A stretch of 15,643 nucleotides of DNA from NCBI GenBank assembly GCA_030690245.1, contig JAUYGW010000156.1:1-15643 (forward strand), read 5' to 3'. Shown here in pieces: positions 1-6,732 of this stretch. A program made the translations under genes and the position numbers. Origin of the DNA: Gallionella sp. (GTDB taxonomy: Bacteria; Pseudomonadota; Gammaproteobacteria; Burkholderiales; Gallionellaceae). A model generated the notes under the pieces. That model saw nothing but the letters and a program-made list of their open reading frames with translations, did not search any database and had not been told where the DNA came from. Every line of letters begins with the position of its first letter. The stretch's first letter is position 1.

Positions 1-2
1 AG

Positions 3-62
3 GTAGGTGCGAATTCATTCGCACGGGGTGGCCGCAAAATGGGCGAATGAATTTGCCCCTAC
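3..62. repeat. REP pair (BIME-like), GTAG family
   Basis: Two 22-base palindromes face each other here. The first (3-24) begins GTAGGTGCG and ends CGCAC. The second (41-62) starts GGGCGAATG and ends CCCCTAC, so read on the minus strand it also begins GTAGGGGC. A 16-base spacer separates them. Each can fold into a hairpin of about 8 bp. The pair belongs to the same family as the repeats around the transposase gene at 4159-4611. It lies 10 bases before the Shine-Dalgarno of the response regulator gene, so it would be within the leader of that gene, or between it and an upstream gene outside the window. Confidence 0.85.
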
Positions 63-85
63 AGATGGATACAAGGAGAACCCGA

Positions 86-541
86 ATGGAAAATAAAAGC
101 GAAGTCGTAGAAATCCTCCTGGTGGAAGACAACCCCACCGATGCCGAGCTGGCCATGCGCGCGCTCAAGAAAAACAACCTGGCCAACAATCTGGTCTGGG
201 TCAAGGACGGCGCGGAGGCGCTGGATTTCCTGTTTGCGCGCGGGGAGTACGCGGGCCGCAGCGGTTGCGCACCGCCGCGCGTGGTGTTGCTTGACCTGCG
301 CCTGCCCAAGGTGGATGGGCTGGAAGTTTTGCGCGCTGTCAAAAGCGATACGCGCACCCGAGAAATTCCGGTCGTCGTGCTGACTTCATCCAAAGAGGAT
401 CGGGATATAGCCGAGAGCTATCAATTGGGAGTGAACAGCTATATCAGCAAACCGGTGGAGTTCGAGGCTTTCGCCAAGACGGTCACCGAGCTCGGCATGT
501 ACTGGCTGTTGGTCAATCATCCTCCTGTCAGCGGAAGATAG
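86..541 (+). CDS. Single-domain response regulator (Rcp1/CheY-like)
   Basis: This 151-residue protein is one receiver domain with no output domain. The acidic pair is E14-D15, the phospho-acceptor is D70 in [13 protein letters not shown], and the conserved lysine is K122 in [10 protein letters not shown] short insertion before the acceptor strand (around residues 52-64) is typical of the Rcp1-like group that pairs with phytochrome-type or hybrid kinases. The start at 86 is chosen over an upstream in-frame ATG at 47 because a good Shine-Dalgarno (AAGGAG, 73-78) sits 7 bases ahead, and the ATG at 47 lies inside a REP hairpin. Only 3 bases separate its stop from the HD-GYP gene, so the two are surely co-transcribed. 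The partner histidine kinase is not in the window and may be encoded upstream. It probably relays phosphate, but its target is not visible. Confidence 0.92.
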   Translation: MENKSEVVEILLVEDNPTDAELAMRALKKNNLANNLVWVKDGAEALDFLFARGEYAGRSGCAPPRVVLLDLRLPKVDGLEVLRAVKSDTRTREIPVVVLTSSKEDRDIAESYQLGVNSYISKPVEFEAFAKTVTELGMYWLLVNHPPVSGR

Positions 542-544
542 GCC

Positions 545-3500
545 GTGAGCGAACTCAGGATATTGCTGCTGGAGGACTCCCTTTCCGATGCGGAGTTGCT
601 GGAGCATAACTTGCGCCGGGAGGGCATGGTTTTTACCGCGTTGCGCGTCGATACGGAGCCGGCCTTCAAGCAGGCGCTGAGCGATTTCAAGCCCGACATT
701 GTACTGGCAGATTACAACCTCCCGTCCTATAACGGACGTGCCGCACTCGACTACGTGCAACGGGTTCATTCCGGCATTCCGGTCGTCATGGTCACCGGCG
801 CCATCGGCGAAGAGATGGCCGTTGAATTATTAACCGCAGGCGCCAGGGATTATATTCTCAAGGATCGGCTGGCCCGTCTGCCTGCGGCGGTGCGGCGCGT
901 GCTGTCAGCAGAACAGGGCATTCGCGCGCGCAAGGCGGCGGAAAAGGCGCTACAGCAAAGCGAGGCTGACCTCATGGCGCTCGTCGAGCATTCCCCGATA
1001 GCCATGATCGTCGATGTCGGCGTGGAGCCGGACGAAAAGTTCGTCATGATGAACCGGAAGTTCACGGAGTTGTTTGGCTACACGATGGAAGATGTTCCCG
1101 ATGTGCACCACTGGTGGCCGCTTGCCTATCCGGACGAGAAATACCGTGAGCAACTTCGAGCCGAATGGACGAGGCGGGTCGAAAAGGCCGTCCAGAACCA
1201 CGGTGACATCGAGCCCATGGAAGCCACGGTTACCTGCAAGGACGGGTCAAGCCGGTATGTCAAGGCTTCCCTCGCCTCAATAGGCAGCAGAAATATCGTC
1301 ACGCTTGAGGATCTCACCGAGCGCAAAAAAGCAGAAGAGGAATTGGAAAGGTTTTTTAATCTGATTCCAGACCTGGTGTGCGTCGCATCAATCGACGGGC
1401 ATTTCCTGAAAATCAACCCTGCGTGGCAGGAGACGCTTGGGTACACCATGCAGGAAATTCTTTCTAAACCTTTCCTCGATTTTGTCCACCCGGATGACCT
1501 GGATGCGACGATAAAGGAAGTAGAACGGCAACTGAATGGCGAAGCGACCATGCAATTTGCCAACCGCTACCTCTGCAAGGACGGCAGTTACAAATGGCTG
1601 GAATGGAGGGCGACCCCGGCTGTTGACGGGAAGCTGCTGTTCGCCTCTGCGCGAGACGTTACCGAGCGCAGGCAGGCCGAAGAACGGATCCACTTTAGCG
1701 AGGCATTGCTGCGCCAGACCCAATCCCTGGCTACGATCGGCAGTTGGCGGTTCTACGTGCCGCGCAACGAACTGATATGGTCCGATGAAACCTATCGCAT
1801 CTTCGGCATCTCGACCGGCACGCCCCTGTCCTATGAGATTTTCATCGGCCATGTACATCCGGATGACAGGGTAATGGTCGATTCCGCCTGGCAGGCGGCG
1901 CTTAAGGGCGCACCCTACTGCGTCCAGCATCGCATCGTCGTAAATGGTGTGACGCGCTGGGTGGAAGAACGCGCCGAGTTCGAATTCGATGCGCAGGGCA
2001 ACCTCTACTCGGCTACGGGAGCCGTCCAGGACATCACCGAACGCAAGCAGATGGAGGATGAGATCAAGGAAGTATCGGATCACAACCGGACAATCATGGA
2101 AACGGCCAACGACGCCATCATCTGCATGAAGCCGGATGGCACCATCCACCTGTGGAACCACAAGGCGGAGGAGATGTTCGGCCATACCGCCCAAGAGGTC
2201 ATCGGCCAGAAGATGCACCAGTTGATCACTCCCGATCAGTACCGGGGAAAGGAAATCGAGGGCTTGCGGCAATTCGCCAAGACCGGGACAGGTCCGATAG
2301 TGGGAAAGACGCTGGAGCTTTCCGCGCTGCGCAAGAATGGTGTCGAATTTCCGATAGAGCTTTCGGTTTCGTCGATGAACATCCGCGGCGAGTGGCACGC
2401 CACCGGCATCGTCCGCGACATCACCGAACGCAAGCGGGCGGAGCAGAAATTGTCCGAAAGCGAGAAACTCTACCGCTCACTGTTCGAAAACATGCTCAAC
2501 GGGTTCGCCTATTGTCAGATGATTTTCGAACAGGATCAGCCGCAGGATTTCATTTATCTCAGCGTCAATGCCGCTTTCGAGGCGCTGACGGGATTGAAGA
2601 ATGTCGCCGGCAAAAGAGTCTCCGAAGTCATTCCGGGTATCCGGCAATCCGACGCCAAGTTGTTCGAAATTTACGGGCGGGTGTCCCTGACCGGCAAGCC
2701 GGAACGTTTCGAAATATATGTGGAGGCGCTGCAACAGTGGTTCTGGATATCGGTGTATAGCCCGGAAAAAAGTTACTTCGTGGCCGTGTTCGATGTAATC
2801 ACCGAGCGCAAACGGGCTGAAATCGCACTTAAGCATTCCAACCGCGCTCTCGCCACGTTGAGTGCAGTGAACAAAAGCCTGGTACGCGCCAGCGATGAGG
2901 ATGAGTTATTGCATGCTATTTGCCAATCTATCGTCGAGCAGCGCGGCTACCGGATGGTCTGGGTGGGTTATACGCAACACGACGAAAACCAGTCGGTAAA
3001 AGTTGTGGCGAGCGCCGGTTACGACGAAGGCTATCTGGATGCCATTAATGTTAGCTGGGCGGAAAATGAGCGCGGCATGGGGCCGACCGGGCGCGCTATC
3101 CGCAGCGGCACCACGCAGCTGTGCCAGGATTTTGCCAATGACCCGCGCCATCTCCCGTGGCGGGATGCGGCGCTTAAACGCGGCTATGCCGCCAGCATCG
3201 CGCTGCCGTTGACTAACGGCGAAGTGTTCGGCGCGCTCACCGTGTATGCCGACGAAGTGAATACCTTCACGCCCGATGAGGTCAGCCTGCTGGAGGAAAT
3301 GGCGAATGATCTGGCGTTCGGCGTGCGCTCGCTGCATATCCGCCAGGAACGCGACCTTGCCTTGAAGCAAAGCCAACAGCGTCTTGAACAACTGCAAGAC
3401 AACCTGGAAGATTCGGTGCGGGCGATTGCCAGCATCGTTGAAATGCGCGACCCCTATACTGCCGGGCACCAGCTCAGGGTGGCCGGCCTGGCGGCGGCGA

Positions 3501-3970
3501 TCGCCAAACAAATGGGGCTACCCGATGAACAAATACACGGCATCCATCTTGCCGGGATTGTGCATGACCTGGGGAAAATCCAGGTTCCGGCGGAGATACT
3601 GAGCAAGCCGGGCAAGATCAGCGACATCGAGCATCGCTTCATCAAAGCCCATCCGCAGGCAGGTTACGATATTCTGAAAGACATCAACTTCCCCTGGCCG
3701 ATTTCGCAGATGGTGTTGCAACACCATGAACGCCTCGACGGGTCAGGCTATCCGCAAGGGCTCAAGGGCGATCAGATTATTATCGGAGCGCGCATCCTGA
3801 GTGTGGCGGACGTGGTCGAAGCGATGTCCTCGCACCGCCCGTATCGTGTTGGCTTGGGGGTTGAAGCGGCGCTGGAGGAGATCATTAAGCAACGCGGCAT
3901 CCATTTCGACCCGCAAGTGGTGGATGCGTGCCTGGCGTTATTCCGCGAACAGGGTTACAAATTCGAGTAG
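545..3970 (+). CDS. Receiver-PAS(x5)-GAF-HD-GYP protein, probable c-di-GMP phosphodiesterase
   Basis: This is a 1141-residue cytoplasmic sensor-effector. An N-terminal receiver (about 1-120, acceptor D56, lysine K106) is followed by five PAS/PAC units at about 142-260, 267-375, 389-500, 515-630 and 642-755. Four of these end in a D-[IVL]-TER-[KR] linker and the fifth in the close variant DVITERKRAE. Next come a GAF domain (about 789-933) and an HD-GYP domain (about 960-1141). The HD-GYP catalytic signatures are intact: HDLGK at 1007-1011 and HHERLDGSGYP at 1060-1070, so hydrolysis of c-di-GMP is expected from the family. No transmembrane segment or signal peptide is evident. It starts with GTG at 545, with GGAAG at 532-536 as ribosome binding site. 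The stop TAG coincides with the GTAG of a REP element at 3967. The PAS ligands are unknown. The neighbouring receiver protein suggests both answer to one kinase. Confidence 0.93.
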   Translation: MSELRILLLEDSLSDAELLEHNLRREGMVFTALRVDTEPAFKQALSDFKPDIVLADYNLPSYNGRAALDYVQRVHSGIPVVMVTGAIGEEMAVELLTAGARDYILKDRLARLPAAVRRVLSAEQGIRARKAAEKALQQSEADLMALVEHSPIAMIVDVGVEPDEKFVMMNRKFTELFGYTMEDVPDVHHWWPLAYPDEKYREQLRAEWTRRVEKAVQNHGDIEPMEATVTCKDGSSRYVKASLASIGSRNIVTLEDLTERKKAEEELERFFNLIPDLVCVASIDGHFLKINPAWQETLGYTMQEILSKPFLDFVHPDDLDATIKEVERQLNGEATMQFANRYLCKDGSYKWLEWRATPAVDGKLLFASARDVTERRQAEERIHFSEALLRQTQSLATIGSWRFYVPRNELIWSDETYRIFGISTGTPLSYEIFIGHVHPDDRVMVDSAWQAALKGAPYCVQHRIVVNGVTRWVEERAEFEFDAQGNLYSATGAVQDITERKQMEDEIKEVSDHNRTIMETANDAIICMKPDGTIHLWNHKAEEMFGHTAQEVIGQKMHQLITPDQYRGKEIEGLRQFAKTGTGPIVGKTLELSALRKNGVEFPIELSVSSMNIRGEWHATGIVRDITERKRAEQKLSESEKLYRSLFENMLNGFAYCQMIFEQDQPQDFIYLSVNAAFEALTGLKNVAGKRVSEVIPGIRQSDAKLFEIYGRVSLTGKPERFEIYVEALQQWFWISVYSPEKSYFVAVFDVITERKRAEIALKHSNRALATLSAVNKSLVRASDEDELLHAICQSIVEQRGYRMVWVGYTQHDENQSVKVVASAGYDEGYLDAINVSWAENERGMGPTGRAIRSGTTQLCQDFANDPRHLPWRDAALKRGYAASIALPLTNGEVFGALTVYADEVNTFTPDEVSLLEEMANDLAFGVRSLHIRQERDLALKQSQQRLEQLQDNLEDSVRAIASIVEMRDPYTAGHQLRVAGLAAAIAKQMGLPDEQIHGIHLAGIVHDLGKIQVPAEILSKPGKISDIEHRFIKAHPQAGYDILKDINFPWPISQMVLQHHERLDGSGYPQGLKGDQIIIGARILSVADVVEAMSSHRPYRVGLGVEAALEEIIKQRGIHFDPQVVDACLALFREQGYKFE

Positions 3971-4140
3971 ATGCGGAGCTATCTGCCCAAAAACGGGCGA
4001 ATGAATTTGGCCCTACAGATGGGCTTATCCGGGCTTGTGTAGGTGCGGATTTATCCGCACAAAATCAGCAAAACGGGCGAATAAATTCGCCCCTACGGGT
4101 GGGCTTATCCGGGCTTATGTGGGTGCAAATTTATTCGCAC
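3967..4140. repeat. REP cluster upstream of the RAYT gene
   Basis: Five 22-base REP palindromes lie here: 3967-3988 (degenerate, direct), 3995-4016 (inverted), 4039-4060 (direct), 4075-4096 (inverted) and 4119-4140 (direct, GTGG instead of GTAG). Direct copies have the core GTAGGTGCGGATTTATCC. Inverted copies have GGGCGAAT...GCCCCTAC. Spacers inside a pair are 6 or 14 bases. The linkers between pairs (4017-4038 and 4097-4118) are both 22 bases and share GGGCTTATCCGGGCTT. The first REP overlaps the last bases and stop codon of the HD-GYP gene. Confidence 0.9.
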
Positions 4141-4158
4141 ATCAGGCAAGGTGATTGA

Positions 4159-4611
4159 ATGTCCTATGACGATTTGCGCAAAGGCCGTTATAGCGAGCAG
4201 CGGCGCACTTATTTTGTTACGACGGTATTGGCCGAGGGGGAGCGGCGTTATTTTGCCGATTTTTTCTGCGCTCGCTGCGTGGTCGCGGAGATGCGTGCAT
4301 TGCACGATGATGAAGTGGTATTTTCATTGGCGTGGGTAGTCATGCCCGATCATGTTCATTGGCTGTTTCAGTTAGGGGAACAGAAGGATTTGTCTGCTGT
4401 GGTAAAACGCTTCAAGGCGTGTTCCGCGCGCCGGGTGAATGGTTATCTCAATCGGCAAGGTGCGTTATGGCAAAAGGCATTTTACGATCATGCGATACGC
4501 AAAGATGAAGACACCCAAGGTGTTGCACGGTATATCGTCGCCAATCCGCTGCGTGCCGGACTGGCCGAAAAGATTGGCGACTACCCGCTATGGGATGCAA
4601 TCTGGCTGTAG
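4159..4611 (+). CDS. REP-associated tyrosine transposase (RAYT, Y1_Tnp/HUH family)
   Basis: This 150-residue protein belongs to the single-domain Y1 (IS200/IS605-related) RAYT family. It shows the metal-binding HUH motif in MPDHVHW (H65, H67) and the candidate nucleophile Y125 in the helix ARYIVANPLRAGL, followed by the typical C-terminal GDYPLWDAIWL. The length is normal for the family and there is no frameshift, so it looks intact. It starts at ATG 4159, with AAGGTGA at 4147-4153. Members of this family bind and cleave REP palindromes and are thought to spread them; they are usually single-copy and flanked by cognate REPs, exactly as here. Its stop codon TAG (4609-4611) is supplied by the GTAG of the downstream REP. 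It converges on ugd. Confidence 0.93.
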   Translation: MSYDDLRKGRYSEQRRTYFVTTVLAEGERRYFADFFCARCVVAEMRALHDDEVVFSLAWVVMPDHVHWLFQLGEQKDLSAVVKRFKACSARRVNGYLNRQGALWQKAFYDHAIRKDEDTQGVARYIVANPLRAGLAEKIGDYPLWDAIWL

Positions 4612-4701
4612 GTGCGGATTTATCCGCACAAAAATGGGCGAATGAATTCGCCCCTACAAGTGTGCTTATCCCGGCCTGTGTAGGTGCGGATTTATCCGCA
4701 C
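4608..4701. repeat. REP cluster downstream of the RAYT gene
   Basis: Three REP palindromes: 4608-4629 (direct), 4636-4657 (inverted) and 4680-4701 (direct). The 22-base linker at 4658-4679 (GTGTGCTTATCCCGGCC core) is a diverged copy of the linkers found upstream of the transposase. The cluster lies between the convergent ends of the transposase gene and ugd, where its hairpins could also act as a bidirectional transcript end. That role is inference. Confidence 0.9.
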
Positions 4702-4714
4702 ATTTCCGCACATC

Positions 4715-5881
4715 TTAGTCCTTGCCAAATAAATCACGGCTGTAAACCTTGTCAGCCACGTCCCGGATATCGTCGGTAATGCGGTTGGCAACGATGATGT
4801 CGGACTCTTTTTTGAATTGAGCCAGGTCATTCACCACTCTGGAGCGGAAAAACTCCGGTTCCTTGAGCGCGGGTTCATAAACAATGACCTCGATTCCCTT
4901 GGCTTTGATGCGCTTCATGATGCCCTGGATGCTGGATGAGCGGAAGTTGTCGGACCCGCTCTTCATGACCAGACGGTGAATGCCGACTATCCTCGGGTTG
5001 TGCTTGGCGATGCTTTCCGCAATGAAATCCTTGCGCGTGGTGTTGGACTCGACGATGGCGTGGATCAGGTTTTGCGGGACATCCTGGTAGTTGGCGAGCA
5101 GTTGTTTCGTGTCTTTGGGCAGGCAATAGCCGCCGTAACCAAACGAAGGGTTGTTGTAGTGATCCCCGATGCGCGGGTCGAGGCTTACCCCTTGGATGAT
5201 CTGTTTCGTATCGAGCCCGTGGGTGGCCGCATAAGTGTCGAGCTCGTTGAAAAAGGCCACGCGCATCGCAAGGTAGGTGTTGGCAAAAAGCTTGACCGCC
5301 TCGGCCTCGGTCGGGTCGGTAAACAGGGTGGGGATGCCTTGCTTGACCGCACCTTGTTTGAGCAGAGCGGCAAAGGTCTCGGCGCGTGCGGAGCGTTCGC
5401 CGACGACAATACGCGAGGGGTGCAGGTTGTCATACAACGCACGGCCTTCGCGCAAAAACTCCGGCGAGAAAATCAGATTGCCGCAATTGAATTTGGCGCG
5501 GGTTTTGACGGTGTAGCCCACGGGGATGGTGGATTTGATCACCATCACTGCCTGCGGGTTGATGCTCAGGACATCCTGAATGACTGACTCGATCGAGCGA
5601 GTGTTGAAGTAGTTGGTCTCCGGATCGTAGTCGGTCGGGGTGGCGATGATGACATAGTCCGCCCCGGTGTAGGCCTCGCGCTTGTCCAGGGTGGCCCTGA
5701 AGTTGAGCGCCTTGTGCTTCAGGTAATCCTCAATCTCGGCATCTTCGATCGGCGACTGCTTGCGGTTGAGCATCTCGACCTTTTCGGGGACGATGTCGAT
5801 CGCAACCACCTCATTGTGCTGGGCAAGCAGGACGGCGTTGGAGAGGCCTACGTAACCGGTACCGGCGATGGCAATTTTCAT
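4715..5881 (-). CDS. ugd: UDP-glucose 6-dehydrogenase, short form
   Basis: This 388-residue protein converts UDP-glucose to UDP-glucuronate with two NAD+, supplying polysaccharide synthesis in the cytoplasm. The N-terminal Rossmann motif GTGYVG is at 7-12, followed by [37 protein letters not shown] and [22 protein letters not shown] are typical of the family. The catalytic cysteine is C253 in [13 protein letters not shown]. The C-terminal UDP-binding part includes [15 protein letters not shown]. Length and sequence closely resemble E. coli Ugd, unlike the longer 430-450 residue Ugd common in many bacteria. No strong Shine-Dalgarno precedes the ATG. It stands alone, without other sugar-nucleotide or capsule genes in the window. 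Confidence 0.96.
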   Translation of the reverse strand: MKIAIAGTGYVGLSNAVLLAQHNEVVAIDIVPEKVEMLNRKQSPIEDAEIEDYLKHKALNFRATLDKREAYTGADYVIIATPTDYDPETNYFNTRSIESVIQDVLSINPQAVMVIKSTIPVGYTVKTRAKFNCGNLIFSPEFLREGRALYDNLHPSRIVVGERSARAETFAALLKQGAVKQGIPTLFTDPTEAEAVKLFANTYLAMRVAFFNELDTYAATHGLDTKQIIQGVSLDPRIGDHYNNPSFGYGGYCLPKDTKQLLANYQDVPQNLIHAIVESNTTRKDFIAESIAKHNPRIVGIHRLVMKSGSDNFRSSSIQGIMKRIKAKGIEVIVYEPALKEPEFFRSRVVNDLAQFKKESDIIVANRITDDIRDVADKVYSRDLFGKD

Positions 5882-5948
5882 GGATTGGGCGCTAGTGCTA
5901 TAAAAATGATGGCGCGCATTATGCCGCAGAATGAATGGCGGCGTCAGG

Positions 5949-5976
5949 CGCCTATATGCTGGCGCCTACATGCTGG
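5949..5976. repeat. 14-bp tandem duplication at the 3' end of the DUF302 gene
   Basis: CGCCTATATGCTGG (5949-5962) is followed directly by CGCCTACATGCTGG (5963-5976), which differs at one base. The second unit contains the stop codon (CTA at 5966-5968, read as TAG on the minus strand). The first lies just beyond it. Confidence 0.8.
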
Positions 5977-6355
5977 CCAGCGCGTTTTCGAGCTTTGTAT
6001 CGGCCTCGCGCGCCAGCTCCGTGAGCCCGGCATCGCCGAGGATCTGCATCATCGCGGTCGGCTTGGCGAGCTCCACCGAAATCTTTCCCGGCGCGATTTC
6101 GCGGACAACCGCGTTGCACGGCAGCAGGCTCGCTACATCGCTGTTCGCGGTGTAGGCCTCATACGCCAGCATCGGGTTGCATGCGCCGAGAATCACCGTG
6201 GGGATGATCTCCTTGCCGGTCTTTTCCTTGATCTTGCTATGCATGTCGATGCGCGTGAGGATGCCGAAGCCCTCGGCACCCAGCGCCTTGGTGATGCGCT
6301 CGATGGCATGGTCGACGGTGTCGGCGATTTCGCGTTTGAAATTGATGGTGGTCAT
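5966..6355 (-). CDS. DUF302 family protein
   Basis: This 129-residue soluble protein has the DUF302 pattern: an N-terminal strand region (TTINFKREI), GFGILTRIDMHSKIKEKTG, then ILGACNPMLAYEAY and LLPCNAVV, which are the most conserved blocks of the family. There is no signal peptide or membrane segment. A clear Shine-Dalgarno (AAGGAG on the minus strand) stands just ahead of the ATG at 6355. The function of DUF302 proteins is not settled; they are often found in sulfur- and metal-oxidising bacteria. The gene is co-directional with ugd, but an 84-base gap and its own leader suggest a separate promoter. The C-terminus ends inside a 14-bp tandem duplication. Confidence 0.88.
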   Translation of the reverse strand: MTTINFKREIADTVDHAIERITKALGAEGFGILTRIDMHSKIKEKTGKEIIPTVILGACNPMLAYEAYTANSDVASLLPCNAVVREIAPGKISVELAKPTAMMQILGDAGLTELAREADTKLENALASM

Positions 6356-6415
6356 GGTTGTTCTCCTTGTGGTGGGTTACAAATGAAATACGCTGGTTAA
6401 CTCATGGGGGCTGGA

Positions 6416-6432
6416 GTATTAGCGAATGCTAA
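6416..6432 (-). promoter_or_regulatory. Candidate operator/-10 region of the DUF302 gene
   Basis: A 5-4-5 inverted repeat TTAGC-GAAT-GCTAA (6419-6432) lies about 65 bases upstream of the DUF302 start. Read on the minus strand it overlaps TAATAC, a plausible -10 hexamer (6416-6421). No convincing -35 was found. This arrangement would suit a repressor or MerR-type site, but no regulator is encoded nearby. Confidence 0.3.
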
Positions 6433-6497
6433 CACAGTAATTCTCTAAACGAGAAATTCAAACCCCAAACCAAGATAATTCATTGGGCCAGGCTCAC

Positions 6498-6555
6498 GTA
6501 GGAGCGAGCCCTGCTCGTGAATGAAAAAACAATCGCACGCAGGGCGTGCTCCTAC
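6498..6555. repeat. REP pair of a second GTAG family
   Basis: The left copy (6498-6519) reads GTAGGAGCGAGCCCTGCTCG and continues TG. The right copy (6534-6555) is its inverted relative ending GTGCTCCTAC. Both start with the same GTAG tetranucleotide as the RAYT-associated REPs but have an unrelated stem (GAGC...GCTC, and GCAC...GTGC on the other side). The pair is separated by 14 bases, the same spacer length as in two pairs of the first family. Confidence 0.8.
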
Positions 6556-6562
6556 AATTGAT

Positions 6563-6703
6563 CCTAGAGAAAGCAGTTGGCAGGATGGTAGGGGCGAATT
6601 CATTCGCCCGAACAGCAGGTTGCGTGCGAATGAATTCGCACCTACAAGAACAGCTCAACGTATTGAAACAGCATGTTATTTCCCGCCAACTGCTTTTTCT
6701 AGG
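6563..6703. repeat. 22-bp inverted repeat enclosing a REP pair
   Basis: CCTAGAGAAAGCAGTTGGCA (6563-6582, continuing GG) matches the reverse complement of 6682-6703 at 20 of 22 positions. The arms enclose the RAYT-family REP pair at 6588-6645, making a 141-base unit resembling a small element with terminal inverted repeats. It may instead be an older hairpin, downstream of miaA, that was split by REP insertion. Confidence 0.75.
6588..6645. repeat. REP pair of the RAYT family, reversed order
   Basis: The left copy (6588-6609) begins GTAGGGGCGAATTC and the right copy (6624-6645) ends GAATTCGCACCTAC. The spacer is 14 bases. Compared with the other pairs, the G-type palindrome comes first and the T-type second, so the whole pair is inverted. 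Confidence 0.88.
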
Positions 6704-6732
6704 TTGATGTGCAGGCCAATGGATTATTTCGA

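Larger units (their letters stand above)
3967..4701 (+). mobile_element. REPtron: RAYT gene with flanking cognate REPs
   Basis: The composite unit consists of the transposase gene and eight flanking REPs. The two palindromes nearest the gene (4119-4140 and 4608-4629) have the same orientation and the same T-type arm, so the gene is framed by direct REPs rather than by terminal inverted repeats. No target-site duplication is apparent. The boundaries are those of the outermost REPs, not proven transposition ends. Confidence 0.75.
6356..6732. other. Gene-free region between the DUF302 gene and miaA
   Basis: The 377 bases hold the DUF302 leader (to about 6435), a REP pair of a second family (6498-6555) and a REP pair of the RAYT family (6588-6645) enclosed by a 22-bp inverted repeat (6563-6703). 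No credible gene was seen. The hfq gene that often follows miaA in proteobacteria is absent. Confidence 0.7.

Noticed and set aside
47..85. Upstream in-frame ATG at 47 for the response regulator
   Set aside because: It lies within a REP hairpin and has no ribosome binding site; the ATG at 86 has AAGGAG and fits the family N-terminus.
3967..4701. Possible CRISPR array, because of regularly spaced 22-base repeats
   Set aside because: The repeats alternate in orientation, the spacers are short and themselves repeated (22-base linkers), and no cas gene is present. REPs with a RAYT explain it.
6440..6460. TTCTC-TAAAC-GAGAA inverted repeat as a regulatory site
   Set aside because: Five-base arms in an AT-rich leader are expected by chance, and it is not placed relative to a convincing promoter.
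6356..6732. hfq or a small gene downstream of miaA
   Set aside because: The open frames here only run through REP palindromes and have no ribosome binding site or family motif.
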